Positions 7,766 through 16,990 of a DNA stretch of 64,000 nucleotides are shown piece by piece. The notes under the pieces were generated by a model that ran no database searches, was not told where the DNA came from, and worked only from the letters and a program-made list of their open reading frames with translations. Numbering within the stretch: position 1 is the stretch's first letter; each line of letters opens with the position of its first letter. Source of the stretch: RUG12461 sp045661345. GTDB lineage: Bacteria; Bacillota; Clostridia; Lachnospirales; Lachnospiraceae. The translations under genes and the position numbers were made by a program. The stretch covers positions 1 through 64,000 of the forward strand of contig JAZRFM010000021.1 of NCBI GenBank assembly GCA_045661345.1. Direction: 5' to 3'.

Positions 7766-8782
7766 TCAGATCCTGCGCTTGAAGAAAGCAAAGAGCTTGT
7801 CGAGCTGCAGGGGCGTGCCCTGAATGGCCTGTACCTTGAGACGGTTCTCCTCGGAGAAGCCCACCAGAATTTTGTGATTTGCCTCCGCCAGATAGTCGAT
7901 GATTCCGTCGATATCCGTTTTAGTGTTTTTCGGGAACTGAATGTAGATATGTTTTCTGGCCGTGAGGCTTAAGGTATAGGAAATGCTGAAGTGATACCAG
8001 AGGAATTTATGCAGGGTGGAGTGTTTGTAAACCCATATGATCTCGCGGATCGGCACCACGGCAACGGTGCGGTCCGTCACCGCAATAAAGTAATGCTCCG
8101 TAATAAAAAGATCGTCCGTAGCAAGCTGAGGAAGAGTCAAAAGCTCTTCCTCAGCTTTTTCCAGGATTACTTTTGCGTTGCCGAATCTGGAAAGAGGATG
8201 GATCATCGGCGAAAGGTGCGGAAAGCGGATATAGAGAAGCGCCGTGATGATGTCATAGATTGCGTGCGCACCAAAGATGATCAGGAGAATAAATAACACG
8301 ACGATCATCGTGTAATGATAATCCGGCTCATTGAAATAGAGGGGAGAAAAGCTTTCCTGAATGCCCCGCTCGGTCCAGCCCAGATCTGCGGAAAGAGAGG
8401 ACAGGACGGTTTGCTGTGCCTGGGACAGAGGGAGCAGCCGGCAGCGGATCGAGACATATGCAATAGTGGGAAGCCCCTGCTCGCAGGTCTGCGGAGAAAG
8501 CAGTACGAGATAGCAGGCGTTGTCTTTGATGGTGTAATAGTAGTAGCCGTTGACGGTGCCGAATACCGACTCCGTGTAGCCGGTAAACCGGAGATTTTCC
8601 AGACTGACGGTGCCGTAGGCCTTGTCATCCATGTCGTCGATGGGACGGGGAAAAACCGCGGACGAAATATCTGTCCAGAAGGAGAGCACGATGAGAAGTG
8701 CAAGGAAAATGACCGGAACCAGCAGGCTTTTCCGGTAGATCAATCGTATGCGTTTACGTATGTAATGCTCGAACTCTTTCAT
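7766..8782 (-). CDS. Membrane protein of unknown function
   Basis: A 338-residue membrane protein. It has one transmembrane segment near residues 20-38 (SLLVPVIFLALLIVLSFW), an extracytoplasmic domain of about 130 residues rich in Tyr, and a second segment (TMIVVLFILLIIFGAHAIYDII). A cytoplasmic C-terminal domain of about 130 residues contains VAVVPIREIIWVYKH, possibly a PH-like or YdbT-like fold, though that is only an impression. I start it at ATG 8782. No Shine-Dalgarno sequence precedes it and the promoter places transcription start at the ATG, so the mRNA may be leaderless. It is divergent from the methyltransferase operon. Confidence 0.75.
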   Translation of the reverse strand: MKEFEHYIRKRIRLIYRKSLLVPVIFLALLIVLSFWTDISSAVFPRPIDDMDDKAYGTVSLENLRFTGYTESVFGTVNGYYYYTIKDNACYLVLLSPQTCEQGLPTIAYVSIRCRLLPLSQAQQTVLSSLSADLGWTERGIQESFSPLYFNEPDYHYTMIVVLFILLIIFGAHAIYDIITALLYIRFPHLSPMIHPLSRFGNAKVILEKAEEELLTLPQLATDDLFITEHYFIAVTDRTVAVVPIREIIWVYKHSTLHKFLWYHFSISYTLSLTARKHIYIQFPKNTKTDIDGIIDYLAEANHKILVGFSEENRLKVQAIQGTPLQLDKLFAFFKRRI

Positions 8783-8789
8783 CCCATCA

Positions 8790-8818
8790 AGTATACGCAC
8801 ATTCCACCCTGAAATCAA
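8790..8818 (-). promoter_or_regulatory. Promoter giving an apparently leaderless mRNA
   Basis: On the minus strand, TTGATT (8813-8818), a 17-bp spacer and TATACT (8790-8795). Only 7 nt separate the -10 hexamer from the ATG at 8782, so transcription should begin at or next to the start codon. Confidence 0.65.
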
Positions 8819-8827
8819 GCGCGTCGC

Positions 8828-8856
8828 TTGCGTTCGGGCAGTAATCCTGTTATAGT
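8828..8856 (+). promoter_or_regulatory. Sigma-A promoter for methyltransferase operon
   Basis: TTGCGT (8828-8833), a 17-bp spacer and TATAGT (8851-8856), divergent from the promoter at 8790-8818. The first transcribed bases can fold into a bipartite hairpin (8864-8892: GTCAGG/CCTGAC outer, TTCC/GGAA inner) before the ribosome binding site. Confidence 0.75.
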
Positions 8857-8926
8857 AAACCTCGTCAGGTTCCGAGCGGAAGCGTTCCTGACAGCAGCGT
8901 TGCGTAAGAGGAGAGGCCACTTGAAA

Positions 8927-9718
8927 ATGTCCCGGTATCAGAACTTTGCGGAAGTCTATGATCTGTTTATGGACGGCGTGCCTTATGACCGCTGGGCGGA
9001 GAATATTACGGGGATCTTATCCTCCCATGGTATCAGGGATGGTCTCGTATTGGACCTGTGCTGCGGGACGGGGCAGATGACAAGACGGCTTGCCCTGGCC
9101 GGCTATGACATGATCGGCGTGGATCTGTCGGAGGATATGCTGAGTCTGGCAAAACAATCCGGCGGGGAGGAGATTTTGTACCTCCGGCAGGATATGCGTT
9201 CCTTTGAATTGTACGGGACGGTACGCGCAGTCGTCTGTGTCTGTGACAGCATGAATTATCTGGAGAGTAAGGAGGAGCTCCTGCAGGTTTTTTCGCTGGT
9301 GGAAAACTATCTGGACCCGGGAGGACTTTTTCTCTTTGACCTGAATACCGCTCATAAATACCGGGATCTGCTTGGAGACCGTATTTTTGCGGAAAACCGG
9401 CCGGAGGGCAGCTTTATCTGGGAAAACACATATACGGAACAGACCGGGGAAAACGAATTTGATCTGACGTTTTATGTGAAAGAGCAGGGGGAGTCTTACC
9501 GGCGCTTTGAGGAGGTGCATTTGCAGAAGTCGTTTTCTCTTCGGGAAGTGGAGGAAACTCTTTCAGAGGCCTCGCTCCGGCTGCTTGTGATCCATGATCT
9601 GACGGCGCAGGAAGAGAATCCGGATGCGCCGATGAAGGAAACGGCTTCCATAAAGGAAGCAGAACGTGCGGAGCGGGTGCTCTTTGTGGCACAGGAGACC
9701 CGGAAGGAAGGAGCGTAG
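8927..9718 (+). CDS. Class I SAM-dependent methyltransferase
   Basis: A 263-residue Rossmann-fold methyltransferase. It has the family opening FAEVYDLFMDGVPYDRW, motif I VLDLCCGTG (SAM glycine loop), GVDLSEDML and a motif IV-like CVCDSMNYL. The substrate is unknown; relatives act on small molecules or proteins. ATG 8927 is used. A TTG at 8921 has better spacing (7 nt) from AGGAG at 8909-8913 and would add only two residues. It is the first gene of an operon with nadE (7-nt gap) and the L,D-transpeptidase gene. Confidence 0.85.
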   Translation: MSRYQNFAEVYDLFMDGVPYDRWAENITGILSSHGIRDGLVLDLCCGTGQMTRRLALAGYDMIGVDLSEDMLSLAKQSGGEEILYLRQDMRSFELYGTVRAVVCVCDSMNYLESKEELLQVFSLVENYLDPGGLFLFDLNTAHKYRDLLGDRIFAENRPEGSFIWENTYTEQTGENEFDLTFYVKEQGESYRRFEEVHLQKSFSLREVEETLSEASLRLLVIHDLTAQEENPDAPMKETASIKEAERAERVLFVAQETRKEGA

Positions 9719-9725
9719 AGGGAGG

Positions 9726-11648
9726 ATGAAGGACGGATTTCTGAAGGTCGCGGCAGTCACACCGGATGTGACGGTGGCCGATCCGGATCAGAACAGCGGG
9801 ATGCTTTTGCAGGCCATCCGGGGAGCTGCGGCGGAGGGAGCGAAGCTGATCGTGACACCGGAGCTTGCCGTGACAGGCTATACCTGCGGGGATCTTTTTT
9901 TGCAGGAGACGTTGCTGTCGGCTGCGGAAGCGGCTTTACAGAAGCTTGTAGAGGAAACGAGGGATCTGGATGCCCTGATCTTCGTCGGTCTCCCCATCCG
10001 TCGGGGAGGACGATTATACAATACCGCCGCCGCATGCAGCGGGGGACATATTCTGGGCGTGGTGCCCAAAACCCATCTTCCCAATTACGGAGAGTTTTAT
10101 GAAGCGAGAAATTTTGTGCCGGGCCCCACGGTCTGTAAAAGGATTTCTCTTGCCGGAGAGGAGGTGCCCTTTGGGCGGAATCTGCTTTTTGCCTGTGACC
10201 AGATGCCTGATCTCCTGGTTGCTGCAGAGATCTGTGAGGATCTGTTTGCACCGGATCCACCCAGTGTGACCCATGCACTGTGCGGGGCGACCATCATCGT
10301 AAATCTTTCCGCCAGTGATGAGATCGTCGGGAAATCCGGGTACCGGCGGACACTGGTGACGAACCAGTCCGCGCGTCTGATCTGCGGTTATGTCTATGCC
10401 TGTGCAGGGGAAGGAGAGTCCACGACGGATCTGGTATTCGGCGGTCATGATCTGATTGCGGAAAACGGGATCCTGCTGGCGGAGTCCAGACGTTTCGAAA
10501 ACGGTATCCTGCTGTCGGAGATTGATGTGGCGCGGCTTGCGGCAGAGCGGGCGAGGCAGACCTGCTTTGGAACGGCGGACACGAAAGATGTCACCATCGT
10601 TCCGTTCCGGCTGCAAAAAACCGAGACGGTTTTGACACGCAGGATCGAAAAAAATCCCTTTGTGCCTGCGGATGAAACGGTGCGTAACGTGCGATGCGAG
10701 GAAATTCTCTCCATTCAGGCACTGGGGTTAAAAAAACGGCTCCGGCATACCGGATCAAAAAAGGCCATCGTCGGGATCTCCGGCGGACTGGATTCGACGC
10801 TGGCGCTCCTCGTGACGGCGAGAGCCTTTGATTTGCTGGGATACAAGCGATCCGACATTGTCGCCATCACGATGCCCGGGTTCGGGACGACGGATCGTAC
10901 CTATGAAAACGCGCTGAGTCTCATCGGATCCATCGGTGCCGAGCTTCGGGAGATTTCGATCCGGGAAGCGGTGACACAGCATTTTTCGGATATCGGGCAG
11001 GACGGCAGCTGTCATGATGTGACCTATGAAAACAGTCAGGCCAGGGAACGGACCCAGATTCTGATGGATGTGGCGAACCAGTGCAACGGTCTTGTGATAG
11101 GTACGGGGGATCTTTCGGAGCTGGCGCTGGGATGGGCGACCTATAACGGGGATCATATGTCCATGTACGGGGTAAACGGCTCGGTGCCAAAGACGCTGGT
11201 CCGGTATCTGGTGCGTTACTATGCGGACACCTGTGGTGACGAAACTCTTTGCAAGGTGCTGCTGGATGTTCTGGACACACCCGTCAGTCCGGAGCTTTTG
11301 CCGGGAGAGGACGGGAAGATCAGCCAGAAAACGGAGGATCTGGTGGGTCCGTATGAGCTGCACGACTTTTTCCTGTACTATATGCTGCGGTTCGGTTTTT
11401 CACCGGCTAAGCTTCTGCGTCTGGCGGAATATGCATATGGCGATGCATACGCATCGAAAGAGATCATAAAATGGCTGCGGGTCTTTGTGCGGCGGTTCTT
11501 TATGCAGCAGTTTAAGCGGAGCTGTCTGCCGGACGGACCGAAGGTGGGATCCGTGGCGGTGAGCCCCCGGGGAGACCTGCGCATGCCCAGCGATGCAAGT
11601 GCAGCACTTTGGCTTCGTGAGATAGAGGAATGGAAGGAAAATGGCTGA
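9726..11648 (+). CDS. nadE: Glutamine-dependent NAD+ synthetase
   Basis: A 640-residue cytoplasmic enzyme making NAD+ from nicotinic acid adenine dinucleotide, ATP and glutamine, the final step of NAD synthesis. The N-terminal nitrilase-type glutaminase domain (about 1-290) has the Glu-Lys-Cys triad at Glu46 (TPELAVTGY), Lys115 (PKTHLPNYGEFYE) and Cys170 (AEICEDLF). The C-terminal synthetase has the ATP pyrophosphatase P-loop SGGLDS at 352-357, plus GTGDLSELALGW. Length and order fit the bacterial two-domain form. The start is ATG 9726, directly after GAGGGAGG. The stop overlaps the next start by 8 nt, which suggests translational coupling. Confidence 0.95.
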   Translation: MKDGFLKVAAVTPDVTVADPDQNSGMLLQAIRGAAAEGAKLIVTPELAVTGYTCGDLFLQETLLSAAEAALQKLVEETRDLDALIFVGLPIRRGGRLYNTAAACSGGHILGVVPKTHLPNYGEFYEARNFVPGPTVCKRISLAGEEVPFGRNLLFACDQMPDLLVAAEICEDLFAPDPPSVTHALCGATIIVNLSASDEIVGKSGYRRTLVTNQSARLICGYVYACAGEGESTTDLVFGGHDLIAENGILLAESRRFENGILLSEIDVARLAAERARQTCFGTADTKDVTIVPFRLQKTETVLTRRIEKNPFVPADETVRNVRCEEILSIQALGLKKRLRHTGSKKAIVGISGGLDSTLALLVTARAFDLLGYKRSDIVAITMPGFGTTDRTYENALSLIGSIGAELREISIREAVTQHFSDIGQDGSCHDVTYENSQARERTQILMDVANQCNGLVIGTGDLSELALGWATYNGDHMSMYGVNGSVPKTLVRYLVRYYADTCGDETLCKVLLDVLDTPVSPELLPGEDGKISQKTEDLVGPYELHDFFLYYMLRFGFSPAKLLRLAEYAYGDAYASKEIIKWLRVFVRRFFMQQFKRSCLPDGPKVGSVAVSPRGDLRMPSDASAALWLREIEEWKENG

Positions 11649-13335
11649 GACAGGAAAGACGGGAAGAAATAAAGCAAAAAGACGATCCGGGAAGGGAAAG
11701 AAGCTCCTCCTGCTGATCCTCCTTCTGGCTGCGGCCGGGATCGCCGCAGTGTATCTTGTGTTTTCTCTGTATTATCGCAGCCATTTCCTGCCCAATACCA
11801 CGATCAACGGCATGGAAGCGGGGGGAATGACGGTGGCTGAGATGGAGGATCTGATCCGTGATCAGGTGCGCGCTTATCAGCTTTCCATTCAGACCAACAG
11901 CGGAGAGATAGAGACCATCACCGGCGAAGAAATCTCCATCACCCCTGATTTTCACGGAGAATTGGAGACGCTGCTTTCGGAGCAGAAGAGCTTTGGCTGG
12001 CCCGCATCCCTCATGAAGGGAGACGTGCTGACAGTGGGTACCATGGTGAATTATGACAGCGCAGCGCTGGCGGATGCCATCGGTAATCTTTCCTGCATGG
12101 CACCGGAGAATCAGCTTCCGCCGAAGGATGCCGAGCTTTCGGATTATACGGAGCAGGGGTTTATCGTGCTTCCGGAGGACTATGGCAGTACCATCGACGC
12201 ATCGGCCATGGAGGAGGCGGTGACGAACGCTGTGGAGACCATGACACCTTACCTTGATCTGACGGAGGCCGGATGCTACGTTCTGCCGAAGGTGACGGAG
12301 GAGGATGAAAAACTCGTCACCCTGGCCCAGAAGCTGAATAATTATGTGATGCACACCATCACCCTGGATATGGGGCCGGACACCAGAAGGATCACCGGAG
12401 AGACCATTGCAGACTGGCTTTCCGCGGATGAAAACAATGAGGTTCTGGTGGATCGTGAGGCGATTAAGCAGTATGTGTCGGAGCTGGCGAAAGAGACCGA
12501 TACCTATGGTGTGCCGATGGAGTTTCCAACCTCCTATGACCGGGACATTACCTTTCATAGTGTGTATTACGGATGGAAGATCGATCAGGAGGCGGAAACG
12601 GAGCAGCTTTACGCCGACGTGCAGTCCGACCGCGATATTACAAGAGAGCCGAACTATCTCCATCGCGGTGCTTCCCGCGGAGATAAGGATTACGGAGATA
12701 CCTATGTGGAGGTCAATCTCTCTGCCCAGCATATGTTCTGCTACAAGGACGGCGTGCTGGCGCTGGATGCGCCCTGTGTCACGGGCTGCGTCGGGAAGGG
12801 CACCATCACGCATGTGGGCGTGTATCCGATCTATTCCAAGGAAACGGATCGTGATCTGGTGGGCGAGAACTACCGCTCCCACGTGAATTACTGGATGCCC
12901 TTTAACGCGGGGGAGGGTCTGCATGATGCGACCTGGCGGTCCTCCTTCGGAAACAGCATCTATCTGACCAACGGATCCCACGGCTGTGTCAATCTTTCCA
13001 AATCGGTGGCGTCCCAGCTTTATGATCTGGTGGAGGTCGGCACACCGGTATTTGTATACAGGATGGACTCCACGGCCACGGCATCGGAATCCCAGATGGC
13101 CTCCATGGCGGTCAGCGCGATCAATTCCGTGGGCGGCATCGTTACCCTCGGGTCAGAGCCCGCACTGGTACGGGCGAGAAATATCTATAATTACCTGTCA
13201 CCGGAAAACCGGGGACTCGTTACGAATTATGACCAGCTCGTCAGCTATGAATCACAGCTTGCCGGTTTAAAGGCACAGCTTTCCGCGGCGCAGGCGGCAG
13301 CACTGATGCCGGCTCCCGTGATCGGAAACGAATGA
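11641..13335 (+). CDS. L,D-transpeptidase with PG-binding-4 domain
   Basis: A 564-residue membrane-anchored cell-wall enzyme. A basic N-terminus is followed by one transmembrane helix (residues 22-43). A long extracytoplasmic region resembling the PG_binding_4 domain comes next, with motifs such as LPNTTINGMEAGGMTVAE. The YkuD catalytic domain ends in SHGCVNLS with catalytic Cys449 and His447. Such enzymes make 3-3 peptidoglycan cross-links or attach proteins to the wall. About 110 residues follow the catalytic motif, Ala/Ser-rich and possibly coiled coil (YESQLAGLKAQLSAAQAAAL). The start lies inside the 3' end of nadE. Confidence 0.9.
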   Translation: MAETGKTGRNKAKRRSGKGKKLLLLILLLAAAGIAAVYLVFSLYYRSHFLPNTTINGMEAGGMTVAEMEDLIRDQVRAYQLSIQTNSGEIETITGEEISITPDFHGELETLLSEQKSFGWPASLMKGDVLTVGTMVNYDSAALADAIGNLSCMAPENQLPPKDAELSDYTEQGFIVLPEDYGSTIDASAMEEAVTNAVETMTPYLDLTEAGCYVLPKVTEEDEKLVTLAQKLNNYVMHTITLDMGPDTRRITGETIADWLSADENNEVLVDREAIKQYVSELAKETDTYGVPMEFPTSYDRDITFHSVYYGWKIDQEAETEQLYADVQSDRDITREPNYLHRGASRGDKDYGDTYVEVNLSAQHMFCYKDGVLALDAPCVTGCVGKGTITHVGVYPIYSKETDRDLVGENYRSHVNYWMPFNAGEGLHDATWRSSFGNSIYLTNGSHGCVNLSKSVASQLYDLVEVGTPVFVYRMDSTATASESQMASMAVSAINSVGGIVTLGSEPALVRARNIYNYLSPENRGLVTNYDQLVSYESQLAGLKAQLSAAQAAALMPAPVIGNE

Positions 13336-13345
13336 TCTGAAAACT

Positions 13346-14323
13346 ATGGCACGAAAAAAAAGGGAGACAATCGAATTCCGGTATTATGAGATCCCCCAGG
13401 GGGAGAGTGCGCTTGCCCTCTACGGGGAAAAATGGAAGCGGCTGTACGGGATCGGAGAAAAATATCTGCATTTTCATAATCTGTTCGAGATCGGGTACTG
13501 CCATGAAGGACATGGTCTTCTGGTGCTGGATGAGAAGCGGTGTGTCTATGAGAGCGGAGCGCTTTCGGCGATCCCCGCGAACTATCCCCATACCACCTTT
13601 TCCGAGCAGGAGGATTATTGGGAATACCTGTTTATCGATCCGGGAAGTCTGGTTTCGGAAATGTATCCCGATAATCCTGCCAAACAACAGACAGTGCTGG
13701 ATGCGTTAAATGACAGACCCTGTCTTTCCGATGCTTTCCATAACAGCGGGATCGCAATGACGGTGCGGAAAATCCTGGATGAAATCCGCAATGGTCAGGA
13801 GACACATCCGGAGACGACGCGGTATCTTCTGAAGGTGTTTCTTCTGGAGCTTCTGCGCCTGAAGGAGGCGGAAAAAGAAGCCGCGGCGAAGGTAGCGGAA
13901 GCGGATGGTAAGAAAAAGAAGAAAGGGAAGCGGGAAGTGGTCAAAAATGTGTCTCTTGCGCAGATCCGCCCCGCACTGCAATTTATTGACGGACATTATG
14001 CATCGGAGATCAAAGCCCGGGATCTGGCAGAGCAATGCAGCCTTTCGGAAACCCACATGCGGCGGTTGTTTGTGGACTATATGCACCTGCCCCCGATGGA
14101 TTATGTCAATATGGTACGTATCAGGAAAGCCTGTGAACTGATGCGCAAAACCGATTATCCCATGGATCAGATCGCCTCGGAATGCGGCTTTTCCACCACA
14201 TCCACCTTTAGTCGGAATTTCCGGAAATATATGAATAAATCCCCGTATCAGTGGAAACGCGCGAAGTCAAACTATCAGATCAGACTGCAGGATTATAACG
14301 TGCTTCCTCTGGAGGGATGGTAA
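13346..14323 (+). CDS. AraC-family transcriptional regulator
   Basis: A 325-residue regulator. It has an N-terminal cupin-like sensor (HFHNLFEIGYCHEGHG, about residues 42-57) and a C-terminal AraC double helix-turn-helix (about 215-312: YASEIKARDLAEQC, ASECGFSTTSTFSRNFRKYMNKSPYQW). A Lys-rich linker (KKKKKGKRE near residue 190) joins the two parts. It lies just upstream of, and in the same direction as, the galactoside uptake operon, so it probably controls that operon in response to a sugar. The effector is inferred. The gene begins 10 nt after the transpeptidase stop and ends at a strong terminator. Confidence 0.85.
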   Translation: MARKKRETIEFRYYEIPQGESALALYGEKWKRLYGIGEKYLHFHNLFEIGYCHEGHGLLVLDEKRCVYESGALSAIPANYPHTTFSEQEDYWEYLFIDPGSLVSEMYPDNPAKQQTVLDALNDRPCLSDAFHNSGIAMTVRKILDEIRNGQETHPETTRYLLKVFLLELLRLKEAEKEAAAKVAEADGKKKKKGKREVVKNVSLAQIRPALQFIDGHYASEIKARDLAEQCSLSETHMRRLFVDYMHLPPMDYVNMVRIRKACELMRKTDYPMDQIASECGFSTTSTFSRNFRKYMNKSPYQWKRAKSNYQIRLQDYNVLPLEGW

Positions 14324-14351
14324 AGCGAAATACGGAAGTCGGGAGGGAAGA

Positions 14352-14385
14352 GAACTGTGCGGGTGGTTCGCATGGTTCTTTTTTT
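14352..14385 (+). terminator. Intrinsic terminator after AraC gene
   Basis: GAACTGTGCG (14352-14361) pairs with CGCATGGTTC (14369-14378) with two wobble pairs and a 7-nt loop, followed by seven T. Confidence 0.8.
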
Positions 14386-14438
14386 GTGCGGAGACAGGGA
14401 TTCTCGAAAACGATTTCGTGGTCGAATTTGCACTTTTT

Positions 14439-14483
14439 TTGCGTGAAAGCAAGGTGTAATTATACGGGAACCTTTGTTAAAAT
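14439..14483 (+). promoter_or_regulatory. Probable promoter/operator of galactoside operon
   Basis: An extended -10 (TGT TAAAAT, 14475-14483) with a weak -35 TGTAAT at 14455-14460 (17-bp spacer), about 100 nt before the binding-protein gene. An inverted repeat TTGC-GTGAAA-GCAA at 14439-14452 sits just upstream and is a possible AraC-regulator site. The poor -35 fits an activator-dependent promoter. Confidence 0.5.
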
Positions 14484-14589
14484 GACAGAGTAATCGCGAC
14501 AAAGGAAGCCGTTTTTGGTCAAAATGCACACACTGGTTTCCCAGAATCCGTTTCCGGCGTCGTTCAATCATTTTTGGGAGGAAAAACGT

Positions 14590-15999
14590 ATGAAGAAAAA
14601 AGTAGTTTCTGTTCTTCTGGTTGCAGCGATGGGCGCGTTCACCCTCGCAGGCTGCGGCGGTGCCGCAGGCGGTTCGGCTGCTCCGGCAGATGCAGGTGCG
14701 ACCACGGCAACTGAGGCAGCAGCGCCGGCAGCAGATGCAGGCGGAGAAGAAGCAGCTCCGACAGCAGATGTGGCCAGTGAAGGAGAGCATGAGCTTTCCG
14801 TTTATGCATGGGATGCAAACTTCAATATCCCGGCTCTGGAAGCAGCAGCAGAGGCTTATAAGGCAGTGGATCCGGACTTCAGCCTGAACATCATTACACA
14901 GTCCGGTTCTCAGGACGTTGAGCAGGCAGTGACGCTTGCGGCATCCGCAGGCGACTACAGCACGCTGCCGGATATCGTACTTTTCCAGGATCACTACATC
15001 CAGAAGTTCGTTGCGGATTATCCGGATGCATGGCAGGATCTGGAGGGCGCAAACATCAACTGGGATGATTTCGGCGCTGAGAAGCTTTCCTACAGCACCA
15101 TCAACGGCAAGCATTACGGCGCACCGGTAGACAACGGTACCGCCATCTTTGCATATCGCACCGATATTCTGGAAGAGTGCGGCTACACCATCGACGATGT
15201 GACGGGGATTACCTGGGAGCGTTGGCTTGAGATCGCAAAGGATGTGAAGGAAAAGACCGGTATGGCGCTTCTTTCCATGGATCACTCCGGCGATGACCTT
15301 CCGTACATGTTCATGCAGGCAGAAGGCAAGTCTCAGTGGAAAGACAACACGACCCCGGATCTGGTGGGCAACGAGACCTTCAAGAAGATCATCGAAGTCA
15401 TCGTACAGGGCGCACAGGACGGCAGCATCATCCTTGCAAACAGCTGGTCTGATTACACGGATCAGACTATCGTCGGCGATCAGGTCGCAGGCGTTATGAA
15501 CGGCAACTGGATCATCCCGACCATCGAGCAGGTGGAGGCTAACAGCGGAAAGTGGGCACTGACCACACTTCCGACGCTGGACGGCAGCAACCAGGGTTAT
15601 GCGGCAAACGGCGGTTCTTCTCTTTACATCACCGCAAACTGCACCAAGCCGGATCTGGCAAAGGATTTCCTGGCATACACCTTCGGCGGCGGCGAGGGCT
15701 CCATGGATACCTATGACAACGCACTGAAGAACGGCGGCGTCATCACGACCTGCATCTCCGCTGGCAAGTCCGGCGTCTATCAGGAAGGCGTTGACTTCTT
15801 CGACGGTCAGGCAATCTATGCAGACATCGTGGAAATGGGTTCACACGTACCGGTGGTACAGCAGAGTGATTTCCACTACAACATGCGTACACTGGTGGGC
15901 AATGCCATCACCAACATCATCAACGGCGCAAACATTGACGACGAGATCGCAAGCGCACAGGAACAGCTCGAGTTTGAAATCGCAGGAAGCCAGAACTGA
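14590..15999 (+). CDS. Sugar ABC transporter substrate-binding lipoprotein
   Basis: A 469-residue family 1 extracellular solute-binding protein. A lipoprotein signal peptide ends in LAGC (Cys22), followed by an Ala/Glu-rich linker of about 50 residues and then the two-lobe binding fold (ELSVYAWD, PDIVLFQDHYIQKF, GAPVDNG, GVMNGNWIIP). It captures an oligosaccharide or galactoside outside the membrane for the permease pair downstream. That substrate is inferred from the beta-galactosidase, galK and galT genes that follow. ATG 14590 has GGGAGG 9-12 nt upstream. No ATPase gene is present in the operon, so a shared MsmX-type ATPase encoded elsewhere is expected. Confidence 0.9.
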   Translation: MKKKVVSVLLVAAMGAFTLAGCGGAAGGSAAPADAGATTATEAAAPAADAGGEEAAPTADVASEGEHELSVYAWDANFNIPALEAAAEAYKAVDPDFSLNIITQSGSQDVEQAVTLAASAGDYSTLPDIVLFQDHYIQKFVADYPDAWQDLEGANINWDDFGAEKLSYSTINGKHYGAPVDNGTAIFAYRTDILEECGYTIDDVTGITWERWLEIAKDVKEKTGMALLSMDHSGDDLPYMFMQAEGKSQWKDNTTPDLVGNETFKKIIEVIVQGAQDGSIILANSWSDYTDQTIVGDQVAGVMNGNWIIPTIEQVEANSGKWALTTLPTLDGSNQGYAANGGSSLYITANCTKPDLAKDFLAYTFGGGEGSMDTYDNALKNGGVITTCISAGKSGVYQEGVDFFDGQAIYADIVEMGSHVPVVQQSDFHYNMRTLVGNAITNIINGANIDDEIASAQEQLEFEIAGSQN

Positions 16000-16024
16000 T
16001 CGTTTTCTGCACAGGTAAGAGACA

Positions 16025-16054
16025 AACGGGGAATCGGTTTTCCGGTTCCCCGTT
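16025..16054 (+). other. Intra-operon stem-loop after binding-protein gene
   Basis: AACGGGGAA (16025-16033) pairs with TTCCCCGTT (16046-16054). An inner CGG/CCG pairing closes a TTTT loop. There is no following T run, so it is more likely an mRNA stabiliser or partial terminator that raises binding-protein level over the permeases. Confidence 0.6.
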
Positions 16055-16078
16055 CTTACAAAGACAACAAAGAAAGGG

Positions 16079-16990
16079 ATGGGGGGGACTCAATTGAAAA
16101 AAAGCGGTATGTCAGTCGGAGCAAAACAGAAGGCCGCCGGCTGGTCCTTTTTGATCGCGGCTTCTGTCATGATCATCATCTTCAGCTTCTGGCCGATGAT
16201 TTCGGCACTCATCACATCATTCAGGACAGGCTCCGCTGCCAATATGAAATGGGCGGATCCGGTGGTTTTCAACTATACCCGCATGTTTAAGGATAAGGTC
16301 TTCATGACATCGGTGGGGAACACCTTCCTCTACCTGATCATTCAGGTGCCGATCATGCTGATCGTTGCCATTCTTCTGGCGCAGCTTCTCAATAACAAGG
16401 ATCTGAAGCTTCGCGGATTTTTCAGAACCTGCGTATTCCTGCCCTGCGCGGTTTCGCTGGTTTCCTATTCACTGATTTTCCGGTCGCTGTTTGCGACGCA
16501 GGGGCTCGTCAACAGTATCCTGATGAACCTGCATATTATCAACGAAAATATCAACTGGCTCGGACAGACCGGAACGGCGCGGTTTGTGATCATCCTTGCG
16601 CTGATCTGGAGATGGACAGGCTACAATATGGTCTTCTACCTGGCCGGTTTACAGAATATCGAATACTCCGTCTATGAAGCGGCGAAGATTGACGGCGCCA
16701 ACGGCTGGAAGACATTCTGGCATGTGACGGTTCCGCTGCTGCGCCCGGTCATTATCATGACCTTCATCATGTCCATCAACGGTACCCTGCAGCTCTTCGA
16801 CGAGTCGGTGAACCTGACCAGCGGCGGCCCGGCAGGGACGACGATGACCATGTCTCATTATATTTACAACAACGCGTTCGGAACCGGCGTTGCCAACTTC
16901 GGCTATGCCTCGGCAATGTCGTTCTTTGTCTTTATCATCGTGGCAATCCTTGCGGTGATCAATCTGAAAGTAGGTGATACGCGTGACTGA
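16079..16990 (+). CDS. Sugar ABC transporter permease (MalF-type)
   Basis: A 303-residue inner-membrane permease with six predicted transmembrane segments. The family EAA loop reads YEAAKIDGANGWKTFWHVTVPLLRP, which contacts the ATPase. It pairs with the next gene to form the transmembrane channel. The start is uncertain: ATG 16079, TTG 16094 (after a G-rich stretch) or ATG 16109 would all keep the first membrane helix. Its 3' end overlaps the next gene by 8 nt. Confidence 0.9.
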   Translation: MGGTQLKKSGMSVGAKQKAAGWSFLIAASVMIIIFSFWPMISALITSFRTGSAANMKWADPVVFNYTRMFKDKVFMTSVGNTFLYLIIQVPIMLIVAILLAQLLNNKDLKLRGFFRTCVFLPCAVSLVSYSLIFRSLFATQGLVNSILMNLHIINENINWLGQTGTARFVIILALIWRWTGYNMVFYLAGLQNIEYSVYEAAKIDGANGWKTFWHVTVPLLRPVIIMTFIMSINGTLQLFDESVNLTSGGPAGTTMTMSHYIYNNAFGTGVANFGYASAMSFFVFIIVAILAVINLKVGDTRD

